DNA of 28,910 bases from Stereum hirsutum FP-91666 SS1 (GCF_000264905.1 NW_006763164.1:1-28910); one strand, 5' to 3'. Positions 1-9,818 are shown, counted from the stretch's first letter. Numbers and translations: made by a program. Notes: generated by a model from the sequence alone, not told the origin.

Positions 1-3000
1 CGACCATTTCCATTTTGGATTCGGTGGTATGTCGTAGATGAGGATGTGTCGATCTTCGAATATTGTTTGCATCTCCGTCGTGGAAAGGCTCTGGAAATCA
101 TTGAAAGACACTCGAAAAATGCATGACATTTCAGGGTCGTTTGGGTCGAAGACTCGAGATGCTGCCTTTTGTAGGGTATGAAGGGGTTTGATTCCAGTTC
201 CGTCGAAGTTACGGATGCTGCCACGTTTTGCATCATACATTTCACGCATGAGATCCTGGAATATCTTTATCTCCTTCTTGGCCTGTATGAAAACCGTTCC
301 TCATCTGCTTTTCTGAAATATATATATATTTGACTTACACATTGAGGGTGAGGTTCAAACTCGACTTCTGAAGATTGGCCCATGGTAGCTTCGCTTGATA
401 TATCGTAACGCGTGTACGTGCACTTTGTGTCTTGCGGTAGGCTGGGTCCGGCACTCGGAATTTCCTGTTCAACGGTGGGCTCTCTTTTCACAGGCGAAAA
501 GAATTCAGCGAAATCTTTCTTGAGATCCCAGTCTTTCGACGGCGGTGATGGCTCCTCTGCTGGTGCTAACGTATCGTCTACTTCTGGTGCCAATGTCTCG
601 TCTCCGTCTGGTTCTGGGGCATCCTCTCCTGTTGTCGGCGTCGCTTCTGGTGGTGGCGTTGGTGACCATTGAGATGGTGTAGTCGGTTTATGCACAGACG
701 ACGATGATGAACTGTCGTCTGAAGATGCTGAGTGGTCGTCTTCTAGATTTGATGTCCCTAACCGGTCTTCTACATCTGATGACCGGGTATGTTCAGAATC
801 TTCCGGTTCTGTTTCGTCTTCCGAATCTTCCGGTGTTGTTTTGTTTTCAGAATCTTCTGATTCATGGGAGGGTTCCTCATCTATTTTATATTCAATTATA
901 AGAGACGGTCTAGTACAATTATACATGTCGTCCACCACCTACCTGATGGCGGAGCGTGAGGACTCGGAATGTCAAAACCTGACTGGCCAATATCAATCTC
1001 TCCACCTATTTGTGATTACATTCCGTTTGGTGTCAATCCCTTTTTCATATATGTAGAATCCGTGAATCATTTATGCTCACCTTCGTCTGAGTCTTCCGAT
1101 GAGGACTCATCATCGGTCCATACCGAATCAGCCTCCGAGTTGTGAATTGGTTGATATAGATGCATATCGTTGATCACTGAGTGATGCAACAATTCTGGAG
1201 TTCCAGGTACATCGGCATTTGTGTCGTCGTCAGAGCATTCAAAATCACCCCCGGCTTCGCTGTCGGGTATGTAATTGTGAAAGGATTCATCGAAACTGTT
1301 GCGTAGTTGAAGGATTGGTGCATCAAATGTGACACGGTCCGTCTCATCTGCAATTTAACAAGTGGTGTTCAATATGGTTTTACCCCTTTTTGCTTGGTAA
1401 TTTGATGCTCACCTTCAATTTCATACATGCCTGTGTTATCCAGACTCGCCATATTGTGTCCATCTTCTCGGTTCAACATTTGAGCATCTCCATCATATCT
1501 GCCGTCACCGTCTGCCCCGCCGTCACCGTCTGCCCCGCCGTCACCGTCTGCCCCGCCGTCACCGTCTGCCCCGCCGTCATCATATCTGCCGTCACCGTCT
1601 GCCCCGCCGTCACCCTCTGCCCCATCACCACCATCTCCACCCGTATCGTCTGTCCTGTGGCCACCATCACCGCCGTTACCATCTGCCCTGGCTCCACTGG
1701 TCTCAATGAATTCAGTATGCACGTAGTCGCTCATCCATGAATCTTCGAAATCGACATTGCTCGTTGGTTCAATACTGGTCCCGACAAGTTCGCTGTATTG
1801 ACTTTGATTGACCGTATTTGTGTGCACTTATTTTAGTCAATGTGTCAGTATAATATTTATGCACCATCAGATGTGATTTACCTTCATTTGTTATCCGTTT
1901 CCATATCTCCTTGAGATTCGATATCAGGGTTTCGGATTTGTTCTCCAACTCGAGTCGAACGATGATAGACGCTAATGCATCTGCACCATTTTTGGTAAGA
2001 GGGCAGTTGTCCAGTGGATGTGACGGTCTCGAATTACAGAGTGGGCACAATTGAGAGTTCAAAGAGGGGTGTGAAGATAATTGCGGCGAAATGGTATGGG
2101 TGCGCGATGTGTCTAATGCAGTTTGCTGTACGTTGTGATGCGAGTTCTGAATTGAAGCAGCGACCGGGGTATCGTCCCTTCGGTGTTCGATACTGTTGTT
2201 GGTGTGGCGTGTTTTGTGACGTACAGTATCGACCTTGTCGGCAAGATGTGATGTAGATGAATGAGGTCGAGTCTCGGTCAACCTACCGGGTCGGGTGTCT
2301 CGGCCTACATTTACATCTGTTTGCTTCATGTCTTCAAGTATACCGGTGCATATACTATCTATGACATCTTCAGATGTGGCGGGCATTGCTTTGCGGATTT
2401 GGTTGATAATGGTTGCACGTCTGGGGTCCTCCACTTCCTCTACGTCGTCGTCACAGTCGGAGTGTGGGTTAGGTGAATTATTTATCGGTTGTGCAGTCGA
2501 TTCAGTGGCATCTATGAATAAATTAGGCTCTGTACTCAATAACAATAACAATCAACGGACTTTGTAAGTCTTCAAACCAAGTTTTTGCTTGGGGCTCTTC
2601 TCGTAGGAGAGTTTGAAAATTGGTAGATTGCCATGTCGATATTACTTCGAGTAAAGCTTCATCGACTTGCACGCCGACAGTGACCTTGATTACTGCGCGC
2701 CATATTGCTTCCTCTATTATTTCGATGGCAATGGGCTTGTTGACGTTTCCGATGGCGACACGTAGCTAACAGCATGCAGGTTTTAACATATGTGCAATTA
2801 GTCAGTTATGTATGCTTACCGCAAAAAGATGCTGGTATGATACGCGCATGTTCATGCATTTGGATGGGGGTGCCAGTAAAAGGATGGGAGATACGTGTAG
2901 CGCGAGTAGAAAAGGTATGAGAAGCTGATTATCGGGTGCTGAGTTAAATAAGTCCTCGTTCATGTCCATTGCCTTCATCTCGACCAATTCTCTAATTGTA

Positions 3001-4284
3001 TATTGAGCACTTGTTTACCGTACCCATGTTATGTGCTTACCTTCTCAGGCTTTCGTTGATGTCAATAGGTTGATGAAGTTCGATTTCTGACTTTACGCAT
3101 TATGAGATATAATCCTGGTACTGATAATAGTGGTACTTACATTGAGCAACCAAGACAAAGCGACACTTGCAATTGCTATGTTGTTCAACGTATTTGGCCA
3201 TGTTTGTTGGAGCTCTCTGGTTTTAACGGTCCGTAAGGTCTTTATGGCGAAACGTGTTGTCTGCGTAATGTCGGATGGCATGGCCGCTAGGAGATCATGG
3301 ATGGGGGTGTGAACGTGTGCTATATCTTGTGCTTGAATGTGTGGATGAGACGCGGTCGAGCTGCCAGAATCCGCCAATTGTGTGCCCGACGCAGTAGTCT
3401 GGGACTCATCATGTGGTGGTGTTGCATTGGACACAGAAGTACTCGACGCAGTAGTCTGAGTATCCAACTGTGTCGCTTGTTTGCTGATTGTTGATGCACC
3501 CTCGTATTGCGGTTGGCCTACATAGAGTGTTTCGCATGGTTGGGAAGCCTTTGCTTTAGGTGTATGCGAAGCGACGGTGTCGATCATGTCGGTCCAGTGA
3601 GACAAGAAACCGCTGAACAACTGTATCATGTGTAAGCATACACCGACCTCCAAAATGTTTATGTACTCACCGTATATAACCTTTGGCTTTTTTGTATTTC
3701 GAATAGTCGATGAGGTTGCGGTACGACTTTGGGAACTTCACCTTCTGTGTAACCGGAAACATGGGCCAGCATATCGAACACCATGTGCTGCCAAAATATG
3801 CGTGTAGTGCGGTTGAACGTAGCGGGAGCAGTGAGGAAGTATACAGCTTCGGGTCCGGATGGGGCATGCTCGGTGAGACCAAGGATAGCCCAAAGCTGCT
3901 GTGTACTGGTGGTGGCTTGATATAGAGTGTAGGTATCCCATTGGTCCAGTTTCGCCGCTTGAGTCTAAGTGTGTGAGTCAAATAAGTTCAGGGGCAATAT
4001 ATTACTGGGGTGGTTTATGAACTTACTCGAAGGAAAGAGTCATCACGATCCATGCGGAATATGCTCTTACAGCTGTTGAGCCACTCAGTGAGATGTCCTT
4101 GAAATGATATGGCACTGGTATCGAATGGAATTCCGGCCAACGTTTTCATGAAGGGCCGAAGATTCCTACGAGATGAGTAGGCCATACTAATTTCTCGGTT
4201 TATGTTGTCGTTGGCGTTGAACGTCGTAGTGTTCCATTTAGGAAGGTTGGTATATGGTGTTGAGCTATCGGATGGTTTAGACAT
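1..4284 (-). CDS. Large zinc-knuckle-containing protein of unknown function, partial (3' end beyond left edge)
   Basis: Spliced gene on the minus strand. Exons in coding order: 4284-4027, 3964-3671, 3620-3141, 3090-3041, 2991-2820, 2765-2561, 2511-1882, 1826-1413, 1347-1081, 1005-943, 880-339, 282-1. All junctions are GT-AG with matching phase, giving 1219 codons before the edge; introns are 49-75 bases. The start is the first ATG of the open frame (MSKPSDSST). A CCHC-like motif lies at residues 642-656 (C-x2-C-x5-H-x4-C, one residue longer than the usual retroviral-type knuckle) and is followed by a helical-looking stretch rich in Leu and Ile. Residues about 742-810 are a Gly/Ala/Asp repeat, and about 815-1120 are Asp/Glu/Ser-rich and probably disordered. 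Folded-looking sequence returns in the last exon. The motif suggests nucleic-acid binding; the function is unknown. From memory, this layout occurs in multi-copy Agaricomycete proteins, some with a JmjC-like C-terminus, but that part would lie outside the window. The donor at 2560 (GTCCGT) is the weakest junction. Confidence 0.8.
1501..1623. repeat. 18-base in-frame coding minisatellite
   Basis: Plus-strand unit GCCGTCACCGTCTGCCCC occurs four times without change at 1501-1572. It is then interrupted by a 15-base variant (1573-1587), followed by two more copies (1588-1605 exact, 1606-1623 with one change). It lies in exon 8 of the zinc-knuckle gene. Because 18 is a multiple of 3, copy-number change keeps the frame; the encoded repeat is GADGDG. 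Near-identity of the copies points to recent expansion. Confidence 0.9.
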
Positions 4285-4793
4285 TACTAAGAAGTCGGTA
4301 TGTGTTTGAAAGTTTGTCGTTTGTGTAGTAGTACGAGTGTTGCGGTGACTATGGTCGCAATGTTCAAGTTGCGCAACAAGTGCTTACCGTGTCATCACAC
4401 GTGACCACATGTGACCCAATGCGAACAGTCTATGTGGCGTATGTGGCGAGGTGGAATTCTGATAATATCTATATCCCACCTTCATGTACCTTCTGAATTC
4501 TCAACACGTTAGAGCAACTCTTGACCAAATACTATACTACTTCCTGAGTAAACACTGCTATCTGCATAAAGCCTACGTATTCTGTTCGTATCTATATATA
4601 AGAGTTTGTACAATGTACCGTACTCATCAAGATGGCCCGTGTAGTGCATATAACATGTACATATTTTACAGTGAGGTGCCTGTATAAAACAATTAATGTG
4701 AGTCAATGATACGTCCTATTTGGTATGGGCACTCACAATGATACTACGCGTGAGGGCGTGCGAGTAATGTGAACCCGCAAGTATAATGTTCGA
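4285..4793. promoter_or_regulatory. Intergenic region: upstream of the zinc-knuckle gene, downstream of the frameshifted gene
   Basis: This holds no convincing gene; the small open frames at about 4484-4706 on both strands have no splice support. It must contain the promoter of the minus-strand gene starting at 4284. At 4397-4416 there is a 10-base tandem, ACACGTGACC then ACATGTGACC, containing an E-box core (CACGTG) and a close variant, about 115 bases upstream of that ATG. A second short tandem, around ATGTGGCG, lies at about 4432-4450. CACGTG is a general bHLH site; its use here is inference. Confidence 0.4.
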
Positions 4794-7000
4794 CTACTTG
4801 GCCGCCTTCACTGCGGCCTGTATATCCTCTGGGGATAACGTGCGTGGAACTGTGGGGAGCCGACAGAAGGAGTGGTAAAACGACTTGCAATAACATACTA
4901 CTATAGCCCTCTCCTTCAATAGAAAGCCCTTTTCGTCCATGCTAACCCACTCATCGAGTCCTATCTGCAGCACCCTTGGTACCTCTATATCCCAATCCAT
5001 GATCAGATCCCACAAAGCACGCACAAATGGTAACCTCTCCTTCCACTCTGGGTCTGCCAGCCCCTTCCGTGCAAATTCCGGTTGCGCATTGAATATGTGT
5101 GTTCTTCCAAGACTCCTGCCATAGAAGCACCTCAAGACTTTGCTCTCCCTCGTTATCATCCATTCTTCGTCGGACATCGACCGATGGCGTACACCAAATT
5201 TACAGATTCGACGGTCGAGAGAGAGGAGCTCGAACTTGAAATTCAGTTCGCATAATTTCCACAGAATGTACCGGACCGACTTCTCGTCAAGACGATCGTG
5301 GCGCGCATCGCTACTCGTGTTCCGGTATATGGCCTCAAAGTCTGGTTCGGGTTGGCGCATGATACGCAAGCGGATGTCGAGTTCCCTCAAGACGGATGCA
5401 CTGACGTCTTCGGTCTTCGTGCTGACGGGGTGTTGAAGGTACCCGTTTTTGTTGTGGTTGAGTAGGACTCTCCATTCATGAGAGTCAAGCATGCGTCCAG
5501 CATCATACCCGTTGGCTGTCGTGTCTAGCCAAGGGTCTGCAATGGCTTTCCATACTCGTAGCATCCGGAAAAGTTTTTCCAAGTCGACATTATAGAAGAT
5601 CTGCGGTTTGGGTGCAACGAATCGACGGTCGGCTTTCCATGTGCTGGATTGCATGAAATTCATGTCCTCGGGTTTGAGGTGTTCGAACGAATTGCGCCAT
5701 GCCGGTATGGCCGGTGGGACACGATATTGCGTAGGTTCGTTATAGTCGTCTTTAAATAACTTAGACGGCCTCGTACCTAATTATTGTAAGCGTAAGTATG
5801 AATTTTGTGTTGATAGTTCCATGAGTATTCTTACTTGGTACAGCACGTGCTATTGTACGAGGTATGACTTGAGTGGGCGACAAATAACTGATTGGGTATG
5901 GAGATGGTTTCGCGGGCGGCTCATACATGTCTGGTGTAGCGCTGCGTTTGTAGTAGTCCTGCCGGATCGCCATTATGCGTTGCTCAGTCGCGACATAATC
6001 TCCTTTGAAGATGATAGTAGGGGGCTGACGTTCGGGGGAAGTGGCAACGCTGGACATATGAGGCTGTACAATGTTATGGATCCGTTGCTGGCTGAAGGAA
6101 CCGTATCCTTGGATGCACCATACTGGAATGCCGGCTCGAAGCAACCGATTGACAATGTCCGGATCTCCCACTACGAAGGCTCCCATCATTGGCTGTATCG
6201 GAGCGTTTGTGGGGAGCGTGGTATTAAGCACGCAATCACGAATGCCGGAATACCAGTAGTACCACCCCGTAATCTCAAGCCACGCGCGGCTTCAATTCGG
6301 TATACCGGTAGAGTGTCGTGCTTTTTGTTGCGCCGAGGGTCGAAAGACTGGTTAAACAATTTACGAGTTTGTCTACGAGCAAATTGATGGGATTCGCGCT
6401 GGCCTCTGGCACCGTTCTGTACTTGTCTTCGATTATTCGTACTACATGTGACGCGACGGTCTTTATATATCGCGCAGCCTCATGTAGGAATTCCAGGTGC
6501 TCATCGATGATTTGCACCATGGCCTCGCTGATTCCACTAGTCGATTGATCGCTGGTAGTCCTCAAGGCGTTGGTAGGGAGCGGATACCACATATGACGGT
6601 ATTCGGAAAGGGGATTGTTGTCTTCGGTCGGGACGGTCGGAATACAAAATAAATGCGCGTATTGTTTAGAGAAACATTGAGGCGTCACGATGTAGTCGTC
6701 CTCGCCATAGGTACCATCTTCACGTACAAAGGTTTCGTGGTCATCCATGTTGATTGTTGGAACCCAGTTACAGTTAATAGACGTGACAAACTTGTCGTTT
6801 TTTGGGAAATGGGCGCCGACATATCCATCCAGAGGACCAGCAAGGGCTATTAACGTACTAATGAGTTCGTACATCAAGTTATATCATTGGTATTGCTTAC
6901 GAAGATCATCATGCTCGGTAAGATTGGGGGCTTGCTTTGGGACCGGTCGATCTTCGTCGAAGGGGGGTGGGCTTTCAGGGGATATATCGATTTGCGACAT
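4794..7000 (-). pseudogene. Unrecognised fungal protein gene with a single frameshift
   Basis: Minus-strand gene with exons 7000-6901, 6846-5835 and 5776-4794 and GT-AG introns of 54 and 58 bases. It starts at MSQIDISPES and ends in VKAAK with a stop at 4794. The first part of exon 2 is open until a TGA at 6275-6277. The rest of exon 2 and exon 3 are open in another frame that begins with RAWLEITGWYYWY. The two frames join smoothly if two bases are missing from the GC run at 6283-6288; the coding length as read is 2095 bases, two short of 699 codons. No stop or other break is seen elsewhere. Visible features are GYVGAHFPKND near the N-terminus, GAFVVGDPDIVNRLLRAGIP in the middle and an alpha-helical Trp/Arg-rich C-terminal half with no transmembrane segment. 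I recognise no domain. It could be a young pseudogene, an assembly error, or an allele with an indel. Confidence 0.7.
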
Positions 7001-7194
7001 AGCTGTAGTTCGCCTGTGTCAGTGTCTATTTGTATGATATTACAATGTATTCATTTACTTGTTGGTCGACACGGCGTTCTTGCGGTCTTGCTAAATCGCA
7101 GTATGGGCACGAGGGCAAGGTATACCTATACGGATATGAACGGTTCGTTAGTTCAAATTTATATAAGCGATTGTGACTTTCGGACCACAGAGCC
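7001..7194. promoter_or_regulatory. Upstream region of the frameshifted gene
   Basis: This is the immediate 5' flank of the minus-strand gene starting at 7000. No clear TATA box or repeat stands out on inspection. Short plus-strand open frames (6747-7037 and 6887-7216) run through it and overlap the coding exon antisense; they are not supported as genes. Confidence 0.3.
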
Positions 7195-7500
7195 TACTGT
7201 CTGTCTGGCGCAATAGTACTGCGTATTGTCTAGCATCCCAACGCGCTCCTACACGCCATGTTTCAAGCCGAACCCGTTTCAACACACTGTGTCTGGCTGC
7301 CTAGCGGTTGTTTCGATCGTACTCATCGTGTCTGGTAGCCTAACTCGCCCCATGCGTCATGTCTGCCAGTAGTAAATATTCCTACTCGTCGTGTTTGAAG
7401 CCAGAACAGCTCTCGAACATCTTGTCTGGCAGCCGAACACATTCATCGTTCTGGCAGCCAAACAAACACTTATGTCTCACGACCGAAAGCGACCCCGGCA
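7195..7500. repeat. Decayed minisatellite, about 31-base period
   Basis: A motif close to TCGTGTCTGGCAGCCGAAC recurs with drift. Recognisable copies start near 7224, 7257, 7287, 7326, 7357, 7388, 7420 and 7446, with a weaker one near 7196. Spacings are 26-39 bases, mostly 30-33. The clearest copies are 7326-7344, 7420-7438 and 7446-7463. Divergence between copies suggests an old array. No gene is supported across it. Confidence 0.6.
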
Positions 7501-7970
7501 ACCATTCACACTCTTATGCGACATACCAAGAATCAACGAAGTCGGGTGCACGAAATACGTGCACCATCTCACTGCATCGCGCGGTCAACAATCCAGCGCA
7601 AATTCAACATAATATTACCGCCCATGATATACATGGCATATTCCAGCCATTCGATCATACTCTACTACGTCGACGTGTATAGCACACACGGACTCCGCTC
7701 TCATAGGATTTTGTCGTCGACACACCCGCCACTTCTTGTAACCCTCATCCTCCTTTATCATACCGGCGCAGTCGTTATGGACCAGCATACCATCTCATCG
7801 CATGTATCGTGTGCACCTGCGCGTACTCCAGTAAGATAGCTAACAAATAGTATGACTCTTACCTTCAGGTTGCACTCGAAGCAGTGCTGTGATTGCGCAC
7901 GAGGTCGATGACACGGTGAGCCTCGCAGATGTCGTTCACGAAGGGGGAGCAACGCGAAGCCTCCCAATAA
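7501..7970. other. Gene-free stretch with a short palindrome
   Basis: No spliced gene could be supported here. The only local structure I see is an inverted repeat at 7546-7564 with 7-base perfect arms (GTGCACG / CGTGCAC) and a 5-base spacer. Open frames crossing this stretch (7359-7682, 7516-7839, 7758-7967) lack splice signals or recognisable sequence. Confidence 0.4.
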
Positions 7971-7982
7971 TCTGAAGGCGAC

Positions 7983-8247
7983 GGCGACGCGAAGTCTGCC
8001 GAAGATAAAGGATGGGGCAACGCGTCGTCAAAGACAATGAGAGGGGCAACGCGTCGTCGAAGACGGTGAGGGGCAACACGTCGTCGAAGACAGTGAGAGG
8101 GGCAACGAAGACGGTGAGAGGGCCAACGCGTCGTCGAAGACGGTGATAGGGGTAATGCGCCGTCGAATACGAAGAACACGAATAGTTCGAGGAACTGAAG
8201 GCGACGCGAAGTCTGCCGAAGTTCTGAAGGCGACGCAGTAGTCTGCC
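7983..8247. repeat. GC-rich tandem array, about 29-base unit, bounded by dispersed 18-base motifs
   Basis: Units beginning GGCAACGCGTCGTCGAAGAC start near 8016, 8045, 8072, 8101, 8121 and 8151, with spacings of 29, 27, 29, 20 and 30 bases. The array is flanked by GGCGACGCGAAGTCTGCC, the reverse complement of the 18-base dispersed motif, exactly at 7983-8000 and 8200-8217, and by a variant at 8229-8247. A long minus-strand open frame (8389-7865) exists only because the repeat lacks stops in that frame; its translation is a low-complexity reiteration. Confidence 0.7.
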
Positions 8248-8406
8248 TTGAAACCGTATCTGAAGCCGGCGCCGAGGGATTCGTCGAGGGAGATGCGAGG
8301 GATTCGTCGAGAGGAGGCGAAGGAGAGCAAGATATCAGGAACGAAGAGAGGCATGAGAGAATGCATGGTGTTCGAGCGCGCCGGAGCATGCCGGGTTAAT
8401 ATTTCG

Positions 8407-8432
8407 AAGTCCGCAAGCATGCTTGCGGACTT
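8407..8432. repeat. Perfect 26-base palindrome
   Basis: The half-site AAGTCCGCAAGCA is followed directly by its exact reverse complement TGCTTGCGGACTT, with no spacer. The symmetry extends imperfectly outward through AATATT at 8398-8403 and 8435-8440, giving about 43 bases in all. It could extrude as a hairpin or bind a dimeric protein. It lies between the 29-base array and the 372-base duplication and is not inside a supported gene. Confidence 0.85.
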
Positions 8433-8738
8433 TGAATATTTCGGACTGTATCCGATAACTCGCCACCGGCACGCATATGGCTTCCGTTCCGGTCACTGTA
8501 CTCGCCTTGCCTCTCTCTGTCGTCTCTCTCTGTCCTTCTCGACTCCCGGCCTGTTCAATACCTATCCATGGCAGACTACTGCGTCGCCATTTCGTTACGC
8601 TCATTGGTAGACTTCGCGTCACCTTGTTTGTCGAATCCATAGGCTGTATGTTCGCCTGGTACATGGTCGGTATCCGCAGTGTACCCAGGCACTGGTGGTG
8701 GTTCCTGCGTATCCATGGTGAGTACTAGCCATCTATCC

Positions 8739-8811
8739 TATGCCCCTCGATGACGATTCTGATGTCGACGCATATGAAGCGTCGACAGCACAAACGTCAT
8801 CGGGGGGCATA
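8739..8811. repeat. Compound hairpin, copy 1
   Basis: The outer arms are TATGCCCCTCGATGACG (8739-8755) and CGTCATCGGGGGGCATA (8795-8811), complementary with one mismatch. Nested inside are perfect 8-base arms GTCGACGC (8764-8771) and GCGTCGAC (8779-8786). The two-tier stem is repeated 372 bases downstream. Confidence 0.85.
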
Positions 8812-9110
8812 AGACTATTTGGTTTTCCCCTCTCGGGGACTTCGGCATCCGCAGTATTGCATATACTTACTGTGCTGTTCATATGGTTCTCCCCTCTCTC
8901 TCTGTCCTTCTCGACTCCCGGCCTGTTCAATACCTATCCATGGCAGACTACCGCGTCGCCATTTCCTTATGCTCGTTGGTAGACTTTGCGTCGCCTTGTT
9001 CGTCGAATTCGTAGGCTGTATGTTTGCCTGGTACATGGTCGGTATCCGCAGTGTACCCAGGCACTGGTGGTGGTTCCTGCGTATCCATGGTGAGTACTAG
9101 CCGTCTATCC

Positions 9111-9183
9111 TATGCCCCTCGATGACGATTCTGATGTCGACGCATCTGAAGCGTCGACAGCACAAACGTCATCGGGGGGCATA
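9111..9183. repeat. Compound hairpin, copy 2
   Basis: This has the same outer arms (9111-9127 and 9167-9183) and inner arms (9136-9143 and 9151-9158) as copy 1. The stem bases are unchanged; the visible difference between the copies is in the inner loop (ATATGAA versus ATCTGAA). Conserved stems with a changed loop fit either recent duplication or selection on structure. Confidence 0.85.
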
Positions 9184-9431
9184 GGATGATTTGGTTTTCC
9201 CCTCTCGGGGACTTTGGCATCCGCAGTATTGCATATACTGTGATGTCCATATGGTTCTCCCCCATCAGCTGTGATGCCGAGCCACAATATGTTATCTTCC
9301 TTATTTTACCCCTGCATTTGCTGACATTGCATCGCATACAGATATTCCGATGGATCGGACACTACAATACCATGTGTGCTAGCCTCGGTATATAACATTT
9401 CGCCTTGCGTCCTCATTTCCGTATTGCCCTC

Positions 9432-9818
9432 ATGGTTCAACGCTCATCATCCCTTGTCCCTTTCGCCAGCTGGCATATCGACCAGTGGGATAATGACCGA
9501 GTCCAGCAATCCCTGTATTCGTACGAATACTCTCGTTTGTCCTTTCTGAGTCGAGAATCGTCCGTTATATGTGAGTATTTCAGTTTGTTTCATATTCTGC
9601 ATATGCTTATATTCTCATAGCTCGCAGTGGTGTGCCCTCCCACGGTTTGGGCATAATTATGCCCAGCACTTCGCCGTATGTTTTTCTTTACGTATATTGC
9701 TATGATACTCATGTTCTCCAGTTATTCCCCTCGAGGTTGCATATTGATCATCCCCCCGTTCCAGCTCAATCAACCCTCTCCGTCGTGTTTGGAGGATGAG
9801 CCGCCGCCGTTAGAGTAG
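9432..9818 (+). CDS. Possible small spliced gene, 96 aa, unknown
   Basis: Exons 9432-9570, 9621-9675 and 9722-9818, with introns GTGAGT...CATAG (50 bases) and GTATGT...CTCCAG (46 bases), give an uninterrupted 96-residue frame with matching phases. It starts MVQRSSSLVPFASWH and ends CLEDEPPPLE. An in-frame stop lies upstream of the ATG. No domain is recognised. Residues about 47-75 are Ser/Pro/Gly-rich. Exon 2 contains a perfect palindrome at 9648-9665. Two well-formed introns with consistent phase are the only support; it could equally be chance or the remnant of a longer gene. It ends 521 bases before the dioxygenase gene on the same strand. Confidence 0.35.
9648..9665. repeat. Perfect 18-base palindrome
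   Basis: TGGGCATAATTATGCCCA is its own reverse complement. It lies in exon 2 of the doubtful small gene. If that gene is not real, it could be a binding site for a dimeric regulator. Confidence 0.8.

Larger units (their letters stand above)
8525..9262. repeat. 372-base direct tandem duplication, two copies
   Basis: Copy 1 is about 8525-8896 and copy 2 about 8897-9262. Matching landmarks are offset by exactly 372 bases: TGTCCTTCTCGACTCCCGG at 8531 and 8903, and the hairpin arms at 8739 and 9111. The copies differ by scattered substitutions and a small indel near the end. Each contains a pyrimidine-rich start, two 18-base dispersed motifs, a GTGAGT splice-donor-like site and a compound hairpin. 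Open frames in both copies (8477-8728, 8740-8982, 8819-9100 plus; 9036-8815, 9287-9105 minus) are short and mutually inconsistent, so no gene is called. Confidence 0.85.

Noticed and set aside
1390..1740. Plus-strand open frame of 116 residues with a Val-Cys-Pro repeat
   Set aside because: It is the antisense of the 18-base repeat in a well-supported minus-strand exon; the repeat is stop-free in several frames.
2530..2656. Gag-like / retrotransposon interpretation of the CCHC knuckle gene
   Set aside because: No protease, reverse transcriptase, RNase H, integrase or LTR was found nearby, and the gene has twelve or more exons, unlike a retroelement.
4484..4706. Overlapping small frames on both strands
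   Set aside because: AT-rich intergenic sequence with no splice sites in phase and no recognisable peptide.
6275..6420. Explaining the break in the second gene by a normal intron
   Set aside because: Candidate GT-AG pairs are either 16 bases long, out of phase, or would remove the sequence that joins smoothly across the frameshift.
7195..8170. CRISPR-like arrangement of repeats
   Set aside because: Repeats are degenerate, vary in spacing, lack distinct unique spacers, and the DNA is clearly eukaryotic.
7865..8420. Two minus-strand open frames of 174 and 130 residues
   Set aside because: They translate the 29-base array in two frames, giving low-complexity repeats with no supported start or splicing.
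8477..9100. Plus-strand open frames with CMFAWYMVGIRSVPRHWWWF shared between the two 372-base copies
   Set aside because: Similarity follows from the DNA duplication; the frames start differently, are short, and the ATGs in the pyrimidine-rich part lead quickly to stops.
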